DNA of 64,000 nt from Methylotetracoccus oryzae (GTDB lineage Bacteria; Pseudomonadota; Gammaproteobacteria; Methylococcales; Methylococcaceae). Below the pieces are notes generated by a model. The model saw nothing but the letters and a program-made list of their open reading frames with translations. It searched no databases and was not told the origin of the DNA. Made by a program: the position numbers and the translations under genes. Location of the stretch: the NCBI RefSeq assembly GCF_006175985.1, contig NZ_SRSH01000015.1, forward strand, positions 62,001 through 126,000, written 5' to 3'. Position 1 is the stretch's first letter, and each line of letters starts with the position of its first letter. Of this stretch, positions 26,795 through 35,421 are shown in pieces.

Positions 26795-28612
26795 GTGTGC
26801 GGAATAGCGGGAATCGTGCTGCGAGGTGCGGGGGTAACCGAGAACATGCTCGAGCCGATGGCGCAGCAGATGCGCCATCGCGGGCCCGACGGCTTCGGCT
26901 TTTTCACGCACGAGGGTTTCGGTCTGGTGCACACGCGCCTGTCGATCATCGACCTGAGCGGCGGACGTCAACCGATTCTCGGCGACGATGGCCGGCTCGC
27001 CGTCGTTGCGAACGGCGAGATCTACAACTACATCGAACTGCGCGACGAGCTGGAACAGTCCGGTCGGCGCTTCGCCACACATTCCGACAGCGAGACCATT
27101 CTGCATGCCTACGCGGAGGACCCGGTCGACTTCGTCGCACGCCTGCACGGCATGTTTGCGTTCGCACTGGTCGACGTTCAGCGGCGGAAACTGGTCCTGG
27201 GTCGTGACCGCCTCGGCATCAAGCCGCTGTTCTACGCGGTCCTTCCCGACCGCGTGCTGTTCGGTTCCGAACTGAAGGCCATCCTGCCTTTACTGCCGGC
27301 TGCCCCGGCGATCGCTCCCGAGGCGCTGTCGGAATTCCTGCACGACCACTGTGCGATCGGCGAGCAGACGATCTTTCAGGGAATTCGGCGCGTCGCGCCG
27401 GGTGAAATCATCGAGATCGATGCCGACTTGCGAATCCGTCGCCGGACCTACTGGTCGGCGCTGAGCGTCAGGCCACGCGCGATCGATTTCACCGAAGCCG
27501 ATGCGGAGTTCGAGGCGCTGTTCGAGCAGGTGATGCGCGAGCATGTTCGCTCCGACGTGCCGTATGGCCTGTTCCTTTCCGGCGGCAACGACTCGGCGAT
27601 CCTGCTGGCCATGTTGAGCCGCTTCCAGAGCCAGCCGGTACGGACCTTTTCGATCGGCTACCGCGACGCCGCGATGAAGGACGAACTGGATGACGCCGAG
27701 CGGATCGCCGCCGTATTCGGCAGTCAGCATTCGTCCCTGCGGGTCGACCGTTCCGCACTGTTCCGACGCATCCCGCATACCATCTGGGCCGCCGACGACT
27801 TGATGCGCGACTATGCCAGTCTGCCGACTTCGGCTCTGTCGGAGGCGGCCGCGCAGGAACTGAAGGTCGTGTTCAGCGGCGAGGGCGGCGACGAGGTCTT
27901 CGCCGGATACCGCCGCTACCGCCAGCCGGCGTTGGCCTGGTGGTTTCGAAACCTGCTCGCGCCGGGCTCCGGCGGCTTCCGGACCCGCAGCGACTGGTGG
28001 CGGCGGCGCTCGCAGCATCTGCTCGGGCCGCAACTGGCTGCGCTGCGCCCGCGCTTTCGCGACCCCTACATCAGGGCCTGGCAGAGCGCACCGGCCGACT
28101 GGAGCCATTTGACGCATTGCCAGTACACCGATATCGCGACCGATCTGGCCGACAGCCTGCTGGTCAAGGTCGACCGAATGATGATGGGGTTCGGACTCGA
28201 AGGGCGCGTGCCGTTTCTGGACCATCGCGTCGTCGAGTTCGGTCTGTCGCTGCCCGACGCGCTGAAGAGCGACGGCCGCGAACCGAAGATCTTCCTGCGC
28301 CGCTGGGCCGAAAAGTACCTGCCCAGAGACCATCTGTACACCAAGAAACGCGGCTTCACGGTGCCGGTCCGCGAATGGCTCAGCGGCCCTTTTCTGGATG
28401 GACTCGAGCACAAGCTGATGCGCAACGCTGCCGTCCGTGAATGGTTCGAGCCCAGCCGCCTGCCGGCATTGTTCGCCGCGCAGCGTCGCAAGGGGAACGC
28501 CGGCCGCGAACTCTTCTGTCTGATGCAGTTTGCGATCTGGCATCGGCTGTTCATCGAGCAGCCCGGAAGCCAGCCGGGTGTCGACGAGGATCCGCTGGAC
28601 TGGATTGCCTGA
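26795..28612 (+). CDS. asnB: Asparagine synthase-type glutamine amidotransferase
   Basis: The 605-residue protein starts with GTG directly after the previous stop, giving the class II glutaminase N terminus with Cys2 (CGIAGIVL). The glutaminase domain includes MRHRGPDGFG, NGEIYNYIELRDEL and DRLGIKPLFYA. The synthetase domain has the pyrophosphate loop LFLSGGNDSAIL at about residues 259-270; the usual motif is SGG[LIV]DS, so Asn265 is unusual. FSGEGGDEVFAGYRRY and KVDRMMMGFGLEGRVPFLD follow. Such enzymes in glycan clusters are thought to amidate sugar acids or precursors rather than make free asparagine; that is inference here. Confidence 0.88.
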   Translation: MCGIAGIVLRGAGVTENMLEPMAQQMRHRGPDGFGFFTHEGFGLVHTRLSIIDLSGGRQPILGDDGRLAVVANGEIYNYIELRDELEQSGRRFATHSDSETILHAYAEDPVDFVARLHGMFAFALVDVQRRKLVLGRDRLGIKPLFYAVLPDRVLFGSELKAILPLLPAAPAIAPEALSEFLHDHCAIGEQTIFQGIRRVAPGEIIEIDADLRIRRRTYWSALSVRPRAIDFTEADAEFEALFEQVMREHVRSDVPYGLFLSGGNDSAILLAMLSRFQSQPVRTFSIGYRDAAMKDELDDAERIAAVFGSQHSSLRVDRSALFRRIPHTIWAADDLMRDYASLPTSALSEAAAQELKVVFSGEGGDEVFAGYRRYRQPALAWWFRNLLAPGSGGFRTRSDWWRRRSQHLLGPQLAALRPRFRDPYIRAWQSAPADWSHLTHCQYTDIATDLADSLLVKVDRMMMGFGLEGRVPFLDHRVVEFGLSLPDALKSDGREPKIFLRRWAEKYLPRDHLYTKKRGFTVPVREWLSGPFLDGLEHKLMRNAAVREWFEPSRLPALFAAQRRKGNAGRELFCLMQFAIWHRLFIEQPGSQPGVDEDPLDWIA

Positions 28613-28758
28613 CCGGCACTAAGGGCTGCCGGCCGCAAGCTGTCCATGGCGCTTGACCGTGTTTTCCTCGATCCATCGCCTCCCCTTCGGCGGCGAACAG
28701 GGACCGGCGTTGTGCGCGGCCATGGCCAATGCTGGGCTCATTTCCCCCCGAGGTCGCG

Positions 28759-30468
28759 ATGATGGGCAGTTTCGATCGACTGTTGCTGCTTGCGCGAATC
28801 CGGCTCGGGGCGCGGTTCGGTCGCATGCCTGCGCATGGGATGTTGGTCTGGGCCGCGCTGATCGGCATGGGCGGCGGTCTGACGTCAGCCCTTTTCCGCG
28901 AGGCCAATATCGGGTTGAAGTGGCTGTTGACGGGGCAGTCCGGCGATATCGTCGCGATTGCGGAAAGCCTGTCGCCGGGGATGCGACTGTTGATTCCGAC
29001 CGTGGGCGGGATCGGCGCCGGCATCGCGCTGGCGGTGGGGGCACGGCTGTTTCGCGGCATGCGAGCGCAAGAATATCTGGAAGTGATCCGGCTCGGCGAC
29101 GGGGTCATCCTGTTGCGGCCGACGCTCGCGCGGCTCGTCTCTTCGCTGTTGTCGATCAGTTCCGGCACGTCGATCGGCCGGGAGGGTGGGATGGTCCAGT
29201 TGTCCGCCCTGATGGCATCGACCGTGGGCCGCCTGTTCCGGGTCTCCAAGCCGCAACTTCGCCTGCTGGTTGCCTGTGGCGGAGCCGCGGGCATCGCCTC
29301 CGCCTATAACGCGCCGCTTGGGGGAGCGCTGTTCATCGCCGAAGTCGTGCTCCAGTCGCTCGCGATCCAAGCGCTCGGACCCCTGGTCGTCGCATCGGTA
29401 GCGGCCACGCTGACCATCCGGCACTGGATCGGACTACGGCCCATCTTCACCTCCCCCGAGCTTGCCGCGCCCGCCGACGTCGACGTGCTGCCGGTGCTCG
29501 GAGTCGGTCTCCTCGCCGGTCTGCTCGCACCGGCGCTGCTGGGTTTGCTGGGGGCAGCCACCCGCGCCTTTCAGTGGTCGCGGCTGCCGCTGCCGATCCG
29601 TCTCGGTCTGGGTGGGTTCCTGGTCGGTCTGATGTCGGTGAACACGCCCGAGATCTGGGGCAACGGTCATGCGGCCACGACCGCGCTGCTCGGCGGACAG
29701 CTCGAGGCGGATTTCGTCCTCCATCTGCTGATGCTCAAGGTCCTGGCGACCGCTATCGCCGTCGGTTCGGGTGCCGTGGGCGGGGTCTTCACGCCGACGT
29801 TGCTAATGGGCGCCGCGGCCGGCTGGTTGTACGGTGAGGCTCTGCATCTGGCATTACCCGGGTTGGCAACCCATGCGGTGACCTTTGCCGCGCTCGGCAT
29901 GGGAGCCTTGTTGTCGGGCACGACGCACGCGCCGCTGATGGCGATCGTGCTGGTCTTCGAGATGACGCTGGATGCCAATCTCCTGTTCCCACTGATATTG
30001 GCGGCGATGACCGCGCGCTATGTGGCCGCGGCGATCCGGCCGTCGTCCGTTTATGCGCATTCCCTGGGCACGGGACAGGCGCGGCTCCCGTATCTGCTGC
30101 ATGTCGAGGACCTGCAGACGCGGCCGGTTGCCACAGTCCGCGACGACGTTTCGGCGGAACAGGTCAGAGAGATCTTCTGCCGGTCCGCCGTCCAGCATGT
30201 CTGGGTCGTCGACGCATCCGGGCGCTACCGGGGAGCGATAGCGCTGCACACGATGAAGCGCTTTCTCGGTCACGACGATCTTCGACACATCAGGGCTGCA
30301 GCGGTTTTCATGGAAGACGATGTGCCGGCGATGCGCAGCGGCGCGCCGTTGACCGATGCACTCGCCGCTTTCTCGCGAACCGGCGTCGAGCGCCTGCCAG
30401 TGGTGGGAGCGAACGGCGTCCTGCTGGGGGAAATCAGCAAGACTGATGTACTGCTCTCGCTGGCCTGA
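28759..30468 (+). CDS. ClcB-like ClC chloride channel/transporter with CBS domains
   Basis: The 569-residue membrane protein has the ClC gating motif GTSIGREGGMVQL (gating Glu in GREG), the pore motif GSGAVGGVFTPTLLMG and about ten hydrophobic segments. The first filter motif GSGIP is not recognisable; the matching region reads GMRAQEYLEVIRLGDG, as in ClcB-like proteins. The C terminus (about residues 435-569) carries two CBS repeats, probable nucleotide sensors. The ATG at 28759 has GAGG five bases upstream; an earlier in-frame ATG at 28729 is less likely. Transport mode is not decidable by sequence reading. Confidence 0.88.
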   Translation: MMGSFDRLLLLARIRLGARFGRMPAHGMLVWAALIGMGGGLTSALFREANIGLKWLLTGQSGDIVAIAESLSPGMRLLIPTVGGIGAGIALAVGARLFRGMRAQEYLEVIRLGDGVILLRPTLARLVSSLLSISSGTSIGREGGMVQLSALMASTVGRLFRVSKPQLRLLVACGGAAGIASAYNAPLGGALFIAEVVLQSLAIQALGPLVVASVAATLTIRHWIGLRPIFTSPELAAPADVDVLPVLGVGLLAGLLAPALLGLLGAATRAFQWSRLPLPIRLGLGGFLVGLMSVNTPEIWGNGHAATTALLGGQLEADFVLHLLMLKVLATAIAVGSGAVGGVFTPTLLMGAAAGWLYGEALHLALPGLATHAVTFAALGMGALLSGTTHAPLMAIVLVFEMTLDANLLFPLILAAMTARYVAAAIRPSSVYAHSLGTGQARLPYLLHVEDLQTRPVATVRDDVSAEQVREIFCRSAVQHVWVVDASGRYRGAIALHTMKRFLGHDDLRHIRAAAVFMEDDVPAMRSGAPLTDALAAFSRTGVERLPVVGANGVLLGEISKTDVLLSLA

Positions 30469-30508
30469 CCGATCGCACACCCGACGCTGGATGGGCTAAA
30501 GCGATCGG
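30469..30508. other. Inverted repeat after the ClC gene
   Basis: CCGATCGC begins immediately after the ClC stop codon and pairs exactly with GCGATCGG at 30501-30508 across 24 bases. There is no T run after it. It may help end transcription or stabilise the message 3' end, but the long loop makes this a weak call. Confidence 0.3.
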
Positions 30509-30732
30509 CACGCGCACGCCGCCTTCCTTCCGCGCGCGGCGCCCGCGACCGTGCCGGTTCGTCACGGTGGGCCGGGGGGCGGGTCGACAAGATCAAGGTC
30601 ATTCCCAGCGGCATCCAACGGGCGACCGGTAGCGTGCGCCGTGCGCACGGGTGAGGTCTGACGCCTGCCGCCCCGGATCCTGCACGGGGTGGTAAGCTTT
30701 GCCTGACCGATCTCCGTTTTCCGGAAGCGCTC

Positions 30733-31329
30733 ATGAGTACGCCGCAAACCGTCCTGTCGATGACCGCTGACGAATTCCTCGAATGGGAACAGACCCAGTC
30801 CGAGAAGCACGAGTATGTCGACGGCTTCGTGTATCCGGTCTACGCGATGGTGGGTGCGCGCGATGCGCATGTGACCGTGGCGGGCAATGTATTTGCCGAG
30901 CTCCTCGCCCATTTGCGCGGCGGTCCGTGCCGGGTGTACATCAGCGACATGAAGCTGCGCGTCGACGCCGCGAACGTGTATTTTTATCCCGACGTGTTCG
31001 TGACCTGCGATGCGCGCGACCGCTCCGATCCGCTGGCAAAGCGTCACCCCAGCCTGATCGTCGAAGTCCTGTCGGATAGCACCGCGGCTTACGACCGCGG
31101 CGAGAAGTTCGCACTTTACCGCCAGGTCGATAGCCTGCAGGAGTACGTGCTGATTGACCCGCTCCGGTTCACGGTCGACTGTTTCCGGCGCGATCCGTCC
31201 GATCACTGGGTGTTGTATCCGTTCGCCGGCAGCGACACGCTCGAATTGGCAAGCGTCGGTTTCAAGGCACCGCTGGCCGCGCTGTTCGAGGACGTCGAGT
31301 CTGCGCTACCGGTACCGAATTCCGATTAG
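30733..31329 (+). CDS. Uma2 family (DUF820) restriction-endonuclease-like protein
   Basis: The 198-residue protein matches the Uma2 family: MTADEFLEWEQTQSEKHEYV at the N terminus, VYISDMKLRVDAANVYFYPD and PSLIVEVLSDSTAAYDRGEKF, where the D...ExL spacing forms the PD-(D/E)XK nuclease core, followed by LYRQVDSLQEYVLID. The family is abundant in cyanobacteria and scattered in other bacteria; its function is unknown although the nuclease fold is accepted. It stands alone with 264 bases upstream, which suggests a mobile, solitary gene. Confidence 0.85.
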   Translation: MSTPQTVLSMTADEFLEWEQTQSEKHEYVDGFVYPVYAMVGARDAHVTVAGNVFAELLAHLRGGPCRVYISDMKLRVDAANVYFYPDVFVTCDARDRSDPLAKRHPSLIVEVLSDSTAAYDRGEKFALYRQVDSLQEYVLIDPLRFTVDCFRRDPSDHWVLYPFAGSDTLELASVGFKAPLAALFEDVESALPVPNSD

Positions 31330-31485
31330 CCTGCCGCTCCCGGCCCAAGCGCGCCCCCAGCCATTTCGCTCGCAGTCCACCCAGCCTCCGGCACCGCGCT
31401 CGGGCTTCCGGCCGGGCCATGCGCTGCCACGGCATTTGGCGGCTTTCGCGTATCATTGCGTCTTTTTGCGCGTGCCCAATCGACC

Positions 31486-33312
31486 ATGACCGGCCAGTCC
31501 GACTCCCAGCAGACCCAAACCGGTCTCGCCATCTACCGCCGCCTCCTCGCCTACGGGATGCCGTACTGGAAGATGTTCGCAATCTCGGTCGTCGCGATGA
31601 TCCTGTACGCGATGCTGGGGCCGGCGTTCGCGAAGCTGATCCAGCCGCTGATCGACGGCACCTTCATCGACAAGGACCCGGCCGTCATGCGCAACGCGCC
31701 GTGGATTCTGCTCGGTCTGTCGCTGGTGCGGGGTGTCACGGGTTTCGCCGGGGATTACTGCTCGGGCTACGTCAGTCGCCGCATCATCGCCAATCTGCGC
31801 CGCGACCTGTTCGACCAACTGCTGTATCTGCCCTGCAAATACTACGACCGTTCGTCCTCGGGCCAGTTGTTGTCCCGTCTGCTCTACAACACCGAGCAGG
31901 TTTCGAATGCGTTGACCACCGGCCTCGTCTCGGCTTTCAAGGATGCACTGACGATCATCGGCCTGACCGCGTTGATGATCTACGAGAACCTGATCCTGTC
32001 GACCGTGTTCATGCTGGTCGGGCCGCTGCTGGTGTTCAGCATCCGCTTCGTCAGCAAACGTTTCCGGAACATCAGCGCGCGCATCCAGGAGTCCATGGGG
32101 AATGTCAGCCATGTGGCTCAGGAGGTCATCGACGCGCACCGCATCGTCAAGGTCTTCAACGGCAGCGACTACGAGACCGAGAAATTCGCCCGTGAGAACG
32201 AGAGCAACGCGCGGCGCTACCTGCGGTTGATCTCGACCGACTCGCTCAGCAGTGCCGTGATCCAGTTCATCTATATCAGCGGCTTCGCGGCGATCCTGTA
32301 TGTCGTCTCGTTGGAGTCGGTGCGGCAGACCATCACCCCGGGCAGCCTGATCGCGTTCGTGGCCGCGATGGCGATGATGCTGAGCCCGATCAAGCGGCTG
32401 ATCAGCATCATGAGCACGATCCAGAAAGGGATCGCGGCCGGCGACAGCATCTTCGAGATGCTCGACACCGAGCGCGAACACGATACCGGCACGCTGGAAC
32501 TGGACAGAATCGAGGGACACATCGAATACCGGGCTATCAGCCTGAGCTACAACGAGGACCAGCAACCGGCGCTCAGCGACGTGAACCTGACCATTGAAGC
32601 CGGCAAGACGGTCGCTCTGGTCGGGCAATCGGGCAGCGGCAAGACCTCGCTGGCCCGACTGCTGCCGCGCCTGTACGAGCCGACAGCGGGGGAAATCCGG
32701 ATCGACGGTCATGCGATTCGGGATCTGACGCTTGCCAACCTGCGCGGCCACATTGCCTACGTCGGCCAGGAAGTCACACTGTTCAACGACACGGTGGCGA
32801 ACAACATCGCCTATGGGCGGCGCGGTGCAGTTTCGCCCGAGGAGATCCGCGAGGCGGCGCGCGCCGCGCATGCCATGGAGTTCATCGAGGCCTTACCGCA
32901 GGGTTTCGAGACGATGGTCGGGCAGCAGGGACTGATCCTGTCGGGTGGCCAGCGGCAGCGCATCGCGATTGCCCGCGCGCTGCTGAAGAATGCGCCGATC
33001 CTGATTCTGGATGAGGCAACCTCGGCGCTCGATGCCGAGTCGGAGCGCCATGTGCAGGCCGCCCTGGACATTCTGATGGCCAACCGGACCACGCTCGTCA
33101 TCGCGCACCGGCTGTCGACCATCCAGAACGCCGACGAGATTTGTGTGCTGCGTGACGGGCGGGTCGTCGAGCAGGGAACTCATGCCGAGTTGCTCGCGGC
33201 TCACGGCGCGTATGCCGATCTCCATGCGTTGCAGTTCGGTCATGCCACCGGCGGCAGCCTCCGGCGCAGCGCGCCCGCCGCGGTCCAGGCGTCGCCGAAT
33301 CCCGCCGTTTGA
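31486..33312 (+). CDS. msbA: Lipid A export ABC transporter MsbA
   Basis: The 608-residue half-transporter has six membrane helices (about residues 20-310) and a nucleotide-binding domain with Walker A VALVGQSGSGKTSLARLL, signature LSGGQRQRIAIARALL and Walker B ILILDEATSALD. Match to MsbA is suggested by length, the FIDKDPAV region and the NNIAYGR motif. MsbA flips lipid A-core across the inner membrane. LpxK, usually the next gene, is not present here. The ATG at 31486 was taken; an upstream in-frame start adds ten residues. Confidence 0.9.
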   Translation: MTGQSDSQQTQTGLAIYRRLLAYGMPYWKMFAISVVAMILYAMLGPAFAKLIQPLIDGTFIDKDPAVMRNAPWILLGLSLVRGVTGFAGDYCSGYVSRRIIANLRRDLFDQLLYLPCKYYDRSSSGQLLSRLLYNTEQVSNALTTGLVSAFKDALTIIGLTALMIYENLILSTVFMLVGPLLVFSIRFVSKRFRNISARIQESMGNVSHVAQEVIDAHRIVKVFNGSDYETEKFARENESNARRYLRLISTDSLSSAVIQFIYISGFAAILYVVSLESVRQTITPGSLIAFVAAMAMMLSPIKRLISIMSTIQKGIAAGDSIFEMLDTEREHDTGTLELDRIEGHIEYRAISLSYNEDQQPALSDVNLTIEAGKTVALVGQSGSGKTSLARLLPRLYEPTAGEIRIDGHAIRDLTLANLRGHIAYVGQEVTLFNDTVANNIAYGRRGAVSPEEIREAARAAHAMEFIEALPQGFETMVGQQGLILSGGQRQRIAIARALLKNAPILILDEATSALDAESERHVQAALDILMANRTTLVIAHRLSTIQNADEICVLRDGRVVEQGTHAELLAAHGAYADLHALQFGHATGGSLRRSAPAAVQASPNPAV

Positions 33313-33392
33313 GGTGCCACCGCTTCGAGGCACTCAAATGTCAGCTAAATCCGGGATATTGCGGTTTCGCGGGTTTCGCCATAAGGTGTAGC

Positions 33393-33425
33393 GGCCGAAG
33401 CGCCGAACCAGGGGGCGCCTCGGCC
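33393..33425 (+). other. Strong stem-loop between msbA and a hypothetical gene
   Basis: GGCCGAAGCGCC (33393-33404) pairs with GGCGCCTCGGCC (33414-33425) over twelve positions with one mismatch and a nine-base loop. It lies about 80 bases after the msbA stop and 57 bases before the next ATG. No T run follows. It could be a factor-assisted termination site or part of the next gene's leader. Confidence 0.45.
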
Positions 33426-33481
33426 ACGAAAAACGCGCAAGCAATCTAAAACGACAAACAATCCTGGAGAGGAGAGAGAAC

Positions 33482-33982
33482 ATGTTCGAGTTGGTAGCGG
33501 GCTTGACGGTGGTATTCGCCGGTTATGTTTTATACGAGGTCTTCAAGACGGTTTCGGAAACCAACCGCCGGCCCCCCGTAGCCGGTCCGGCTCAGGAGAA
33601 GGCCAAGCTCCCGCCCGAGGCCAAGGCTGCTGCGGCCAAGCCGGTCGAGGCTCCGAAGCCTGCTGCCGAGCCGGTGCCCGAACCGGCTGCTGAAGCCACC
33701 GCGCCGCCGCCGGCCGCCGAAGCCGCCGCGGAGCCCGCATCGGCGCCGATCTCGGCTCCGCCCACCGACAAGGTGATCTCGACGTTGCGCAACCCCGCCA
33801 CCGGCGAGACCTGCCCCGTGCCGACGAATTACCGCTTTGCCAAGAAGTGGGTCAAGGATGCGCTGGTTGCCGAAGGCTTGCTCGACCGGGTCTACAAGGC
33901 AGCGGATCTCGATGACGTGGGTTCGCAGCAGGTCAAGGAAGCGATCGGACGGCTGAAGAGCATCGAGAAATATCAGGGTTGA
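33482..33982 (+). CDS. Uncharacterised Ala/Pro-rich membrane-anchored protein
   Basis: I do not recognise this 166-residue protein. It begins with one hydrophobic helix (about residues 3-20, LVAGLTVVFAGYVLYEVF). A low-complexity linker rich in Ala, Pro, Glu and Lys (about residues 30-95) leads to a compact C-terminal part (residues 97-166) with NPATGETCPVPTNYRFAKKW and a helical end. The start is supported by an excellent Shine-Dalgarno tract (GGAGAGGAGAGA) and the stop lies inside a terminator-like hairpin, so the gene is well delimited and probably well expressed. The linker resembles those that span the periplasm or tether a domain near the membrane. Function unknown. Confidence 0.75.
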   Translation: MFELVAGLTVVFAGYVLYEVFKTVSETNRRPPVAGPAQEKAKLPPEAKAAAAKPVEAPKPAAEPVPEPAAEATAPPPAAEAAAEPASAPISAPPTDKVISTLRNPATGETCPVPTNYRFAKKWVKDALVAEGLLDRVYKAADLDDVGSQQVKEAIGRLKSIEKYQG

Positions 33983-33990
33983 AACAACCC
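33976..33990 (+). terminator. Compact hairpin spanning the stop codon
   Basis: GGGTTG pairs exactly with CAACCC across the three-base loop AAA, and GTTTGAG follows. The stop codon lies within the hairpin. A second hairpin, CCGCCG CTC CGGCGG, lies at 34000-34014. Together they sit between the Ala/Pro-rich gene and the convergent pilR, where termination is expected, although the T tract is short. Confidence 0.45.
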
Positions 33991-34075
33991 GTTTGAGTCC
34001 CGCCGCTCCGGCGGCGAAGGACTATTGCAGACCGGGTATCACAGCAGGGTCTCGGGCGGCCGCTTTCGGCCGTCG

Positions 34076-35419
34076 TCATTCCAGGCCCAGTCGCTTGAGG
34101 CGGTAGCGCAGCGACCGGAAGGTCAGCCCCAGCACGCGTGCCGCCGCCGTCCTGTTCCAGTGCGTTTTCTCCAGCGCCTCCAGAATCGCGCGCTTCTCCA
34201 CGTCGTCGATATAACGGTCCAGCGGCATCGAACGGTCGTAGGGCGCGGCTTCCGTCGACCGACCCGCGTCGGTTCCCGCTTCGAGCAGCAGGTCGCCCGG
34301 CTTGATCTCGGTCTCGTCGCACATCGCGACGGCGCGTTCAAGAATGTTCTCCAGTTCGCGGACGTTGCCCGGGAACGCATAGGCGGCGAGTCGATCGAGG
34401 GCGGCTTGACTGAGCCGTAGGCCGGGCAGACCGTTTTCGGCCGCGATCCGCGCCAGAATGCGTTCGGCCAATTGCGCGATATCGCCGCCCCGGTCACGCA
34501 ATGGCGGCACGTGCAGTTCGATGACATTGATCCGATAGAAGAGGTCCTGACGAAACGCGCCGTCGCGCACCGCTTCGGTCAGATTCGTGTGCGTCGCACT
34601 GAGAATCCGCACGTCGACGCGAATCTCCTTGGGATCGCCGATTCGCCGCACGGACTTTTCCTGGATCGCGCGCAGCAGCTTGACTTGCAGCGACAGTGGC
34701 AGGTCCCCGACTTCGTCCAGAAACAGGGTCCCGCCATCCGCGGCCTGGAACAGGCCTTCCTTGTCGCTTGCTGCGCCGGTAAAGCTGCCCTTGCGGTGGC
34801 CGAAGAACTCGCTTTCCATCAGTTCCCCCGGAATCGCGCCGCAGTTCACCGCAATGAACGGCTGGTCGGCCCGCGGGCTCTTGCTGTGGATCAGGCGGGC
34901 GACCAGATCCTTGCCGGTGCCTGATTCACCGGTGATCAGGATGGGTGCCTGGCTGCGGGCGAGCTTGACGATGGTGGCGCGGATCTGCCGCATCGCCGGC
35001 GAGTCACCGATCAGTGTGTCGCGCGACCGCCGGTCGATGTGGTCGCTGTGCAGACTGAGCTTCAGTCCGACCTCGACCAGACGGCGCAATACCTCGAGGT
35101 CGATCGGCTTCGGGACGAAGTCAAAGGCGCCGCTCTTGAGTGCCCGGATCGCGACGTCCATGTTGCCGTACGCGGTGATGACAGCCACCGGCAGGTTCGG
35201 GTACCGCTGCTGGATCATCTCGACGAGGTCCAGTCCATTGCCGTCGGGCAGCTTCATGTCGGTCAGGACCAGATGCACGGTGCCGCTGTCGATCAGCGCG
35301 CGCCCCGTGGCCAGATCCTCGGCGGACTTGACGGAGACTCCCATGCGGCGGAGCGTGATGCCGAGCAGTTCCCGAATGTCGGGCTCGTCGTCGATGATCA
35401 GTACGACTGGCTCAGTCAT
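34076..35419 (-). CDS. pilR: Sigma-54-dependent response regulator, PilR-like
   Basis: The 447-residue protein has an N-terminal receiver domain (phospho-acceptor D54 in VLTDMKLPDG). A sigma-54 AAA+ domain follows with Walker A GESGTGKD, the sigma-54 contact loop as GSFTGA (GAFTGA variant) and Walker B in GGTLFLDEVGDLPL. The Fis-type DNA-binding helices at the end read WNRTAAARVLGLTFRSLRYR. Its cognate kinase gene is directly upstream, with two bases between. The receiver-AAA-Fis layout and kinase architecture are those of PilR, which activates type IV pilin transcription. No pilin gene is in this window. Confidence 0.88.
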   Translation of the reverse strand: MTEPVVLIIDDEPDIRELLGITLRRMGVSVKSAEDLATGRALIDSGTVHLVLTDMKLPDGNGLDLVEMIQQRYPNLPVAVITAYGNMDVAIRALKSGAFDFVPKPIDLEVLRRLVEVGLKLSLHSDHIDRRSRDTLIGDSPAMRQIRATIVKLARSQAPILITGESGTGKDLVARLIHSKSPRADQPFIAVNCGAIPGELMESEFFGHRKGSFTGAASDKEGLFQAADGGTLFLDEVGDLPLSLQVKLLRAIQEKSVRRIGDPKEIRVDVRILSATHTNLTEAVRDGAFRQDLFYRINVIELHVPPLRDRGGDIAQLAERILARIAAENGLPGLRLSQAALDRLAAYAFPGNVRELENILERAVAMCDETEIKPGDLLLEAGTDAGRSTEAAPYDRSMPLDRYIDDVEKRAILEALEKTHWNRTAAARVLGLTFRSLRYRLKRLGLE

Positions 35420-35421
35420 GT

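Noticed and set aside
24968..27148. A 726-codon open frame on the minus strand
   Set aside because: It lies opposite the sulfotransferase, GT9 and asparagine synthase genes, whose motifs are clear. Its own translation has no recognisable motif and has the His/Gln/Arg-rich look of antisense GC-rich coding DNA.
30733..31329. The Uma2 nuclease as a restriction or toxin module
   Set aside because: No methyltransferase or antitoxin gene is adjacent, and Uma2 proteins are common as solitary genes.
31453..32871. A 472-codon minus-strand open frame
   Set aside because: It is antisense to msbA and has no motif of its own.
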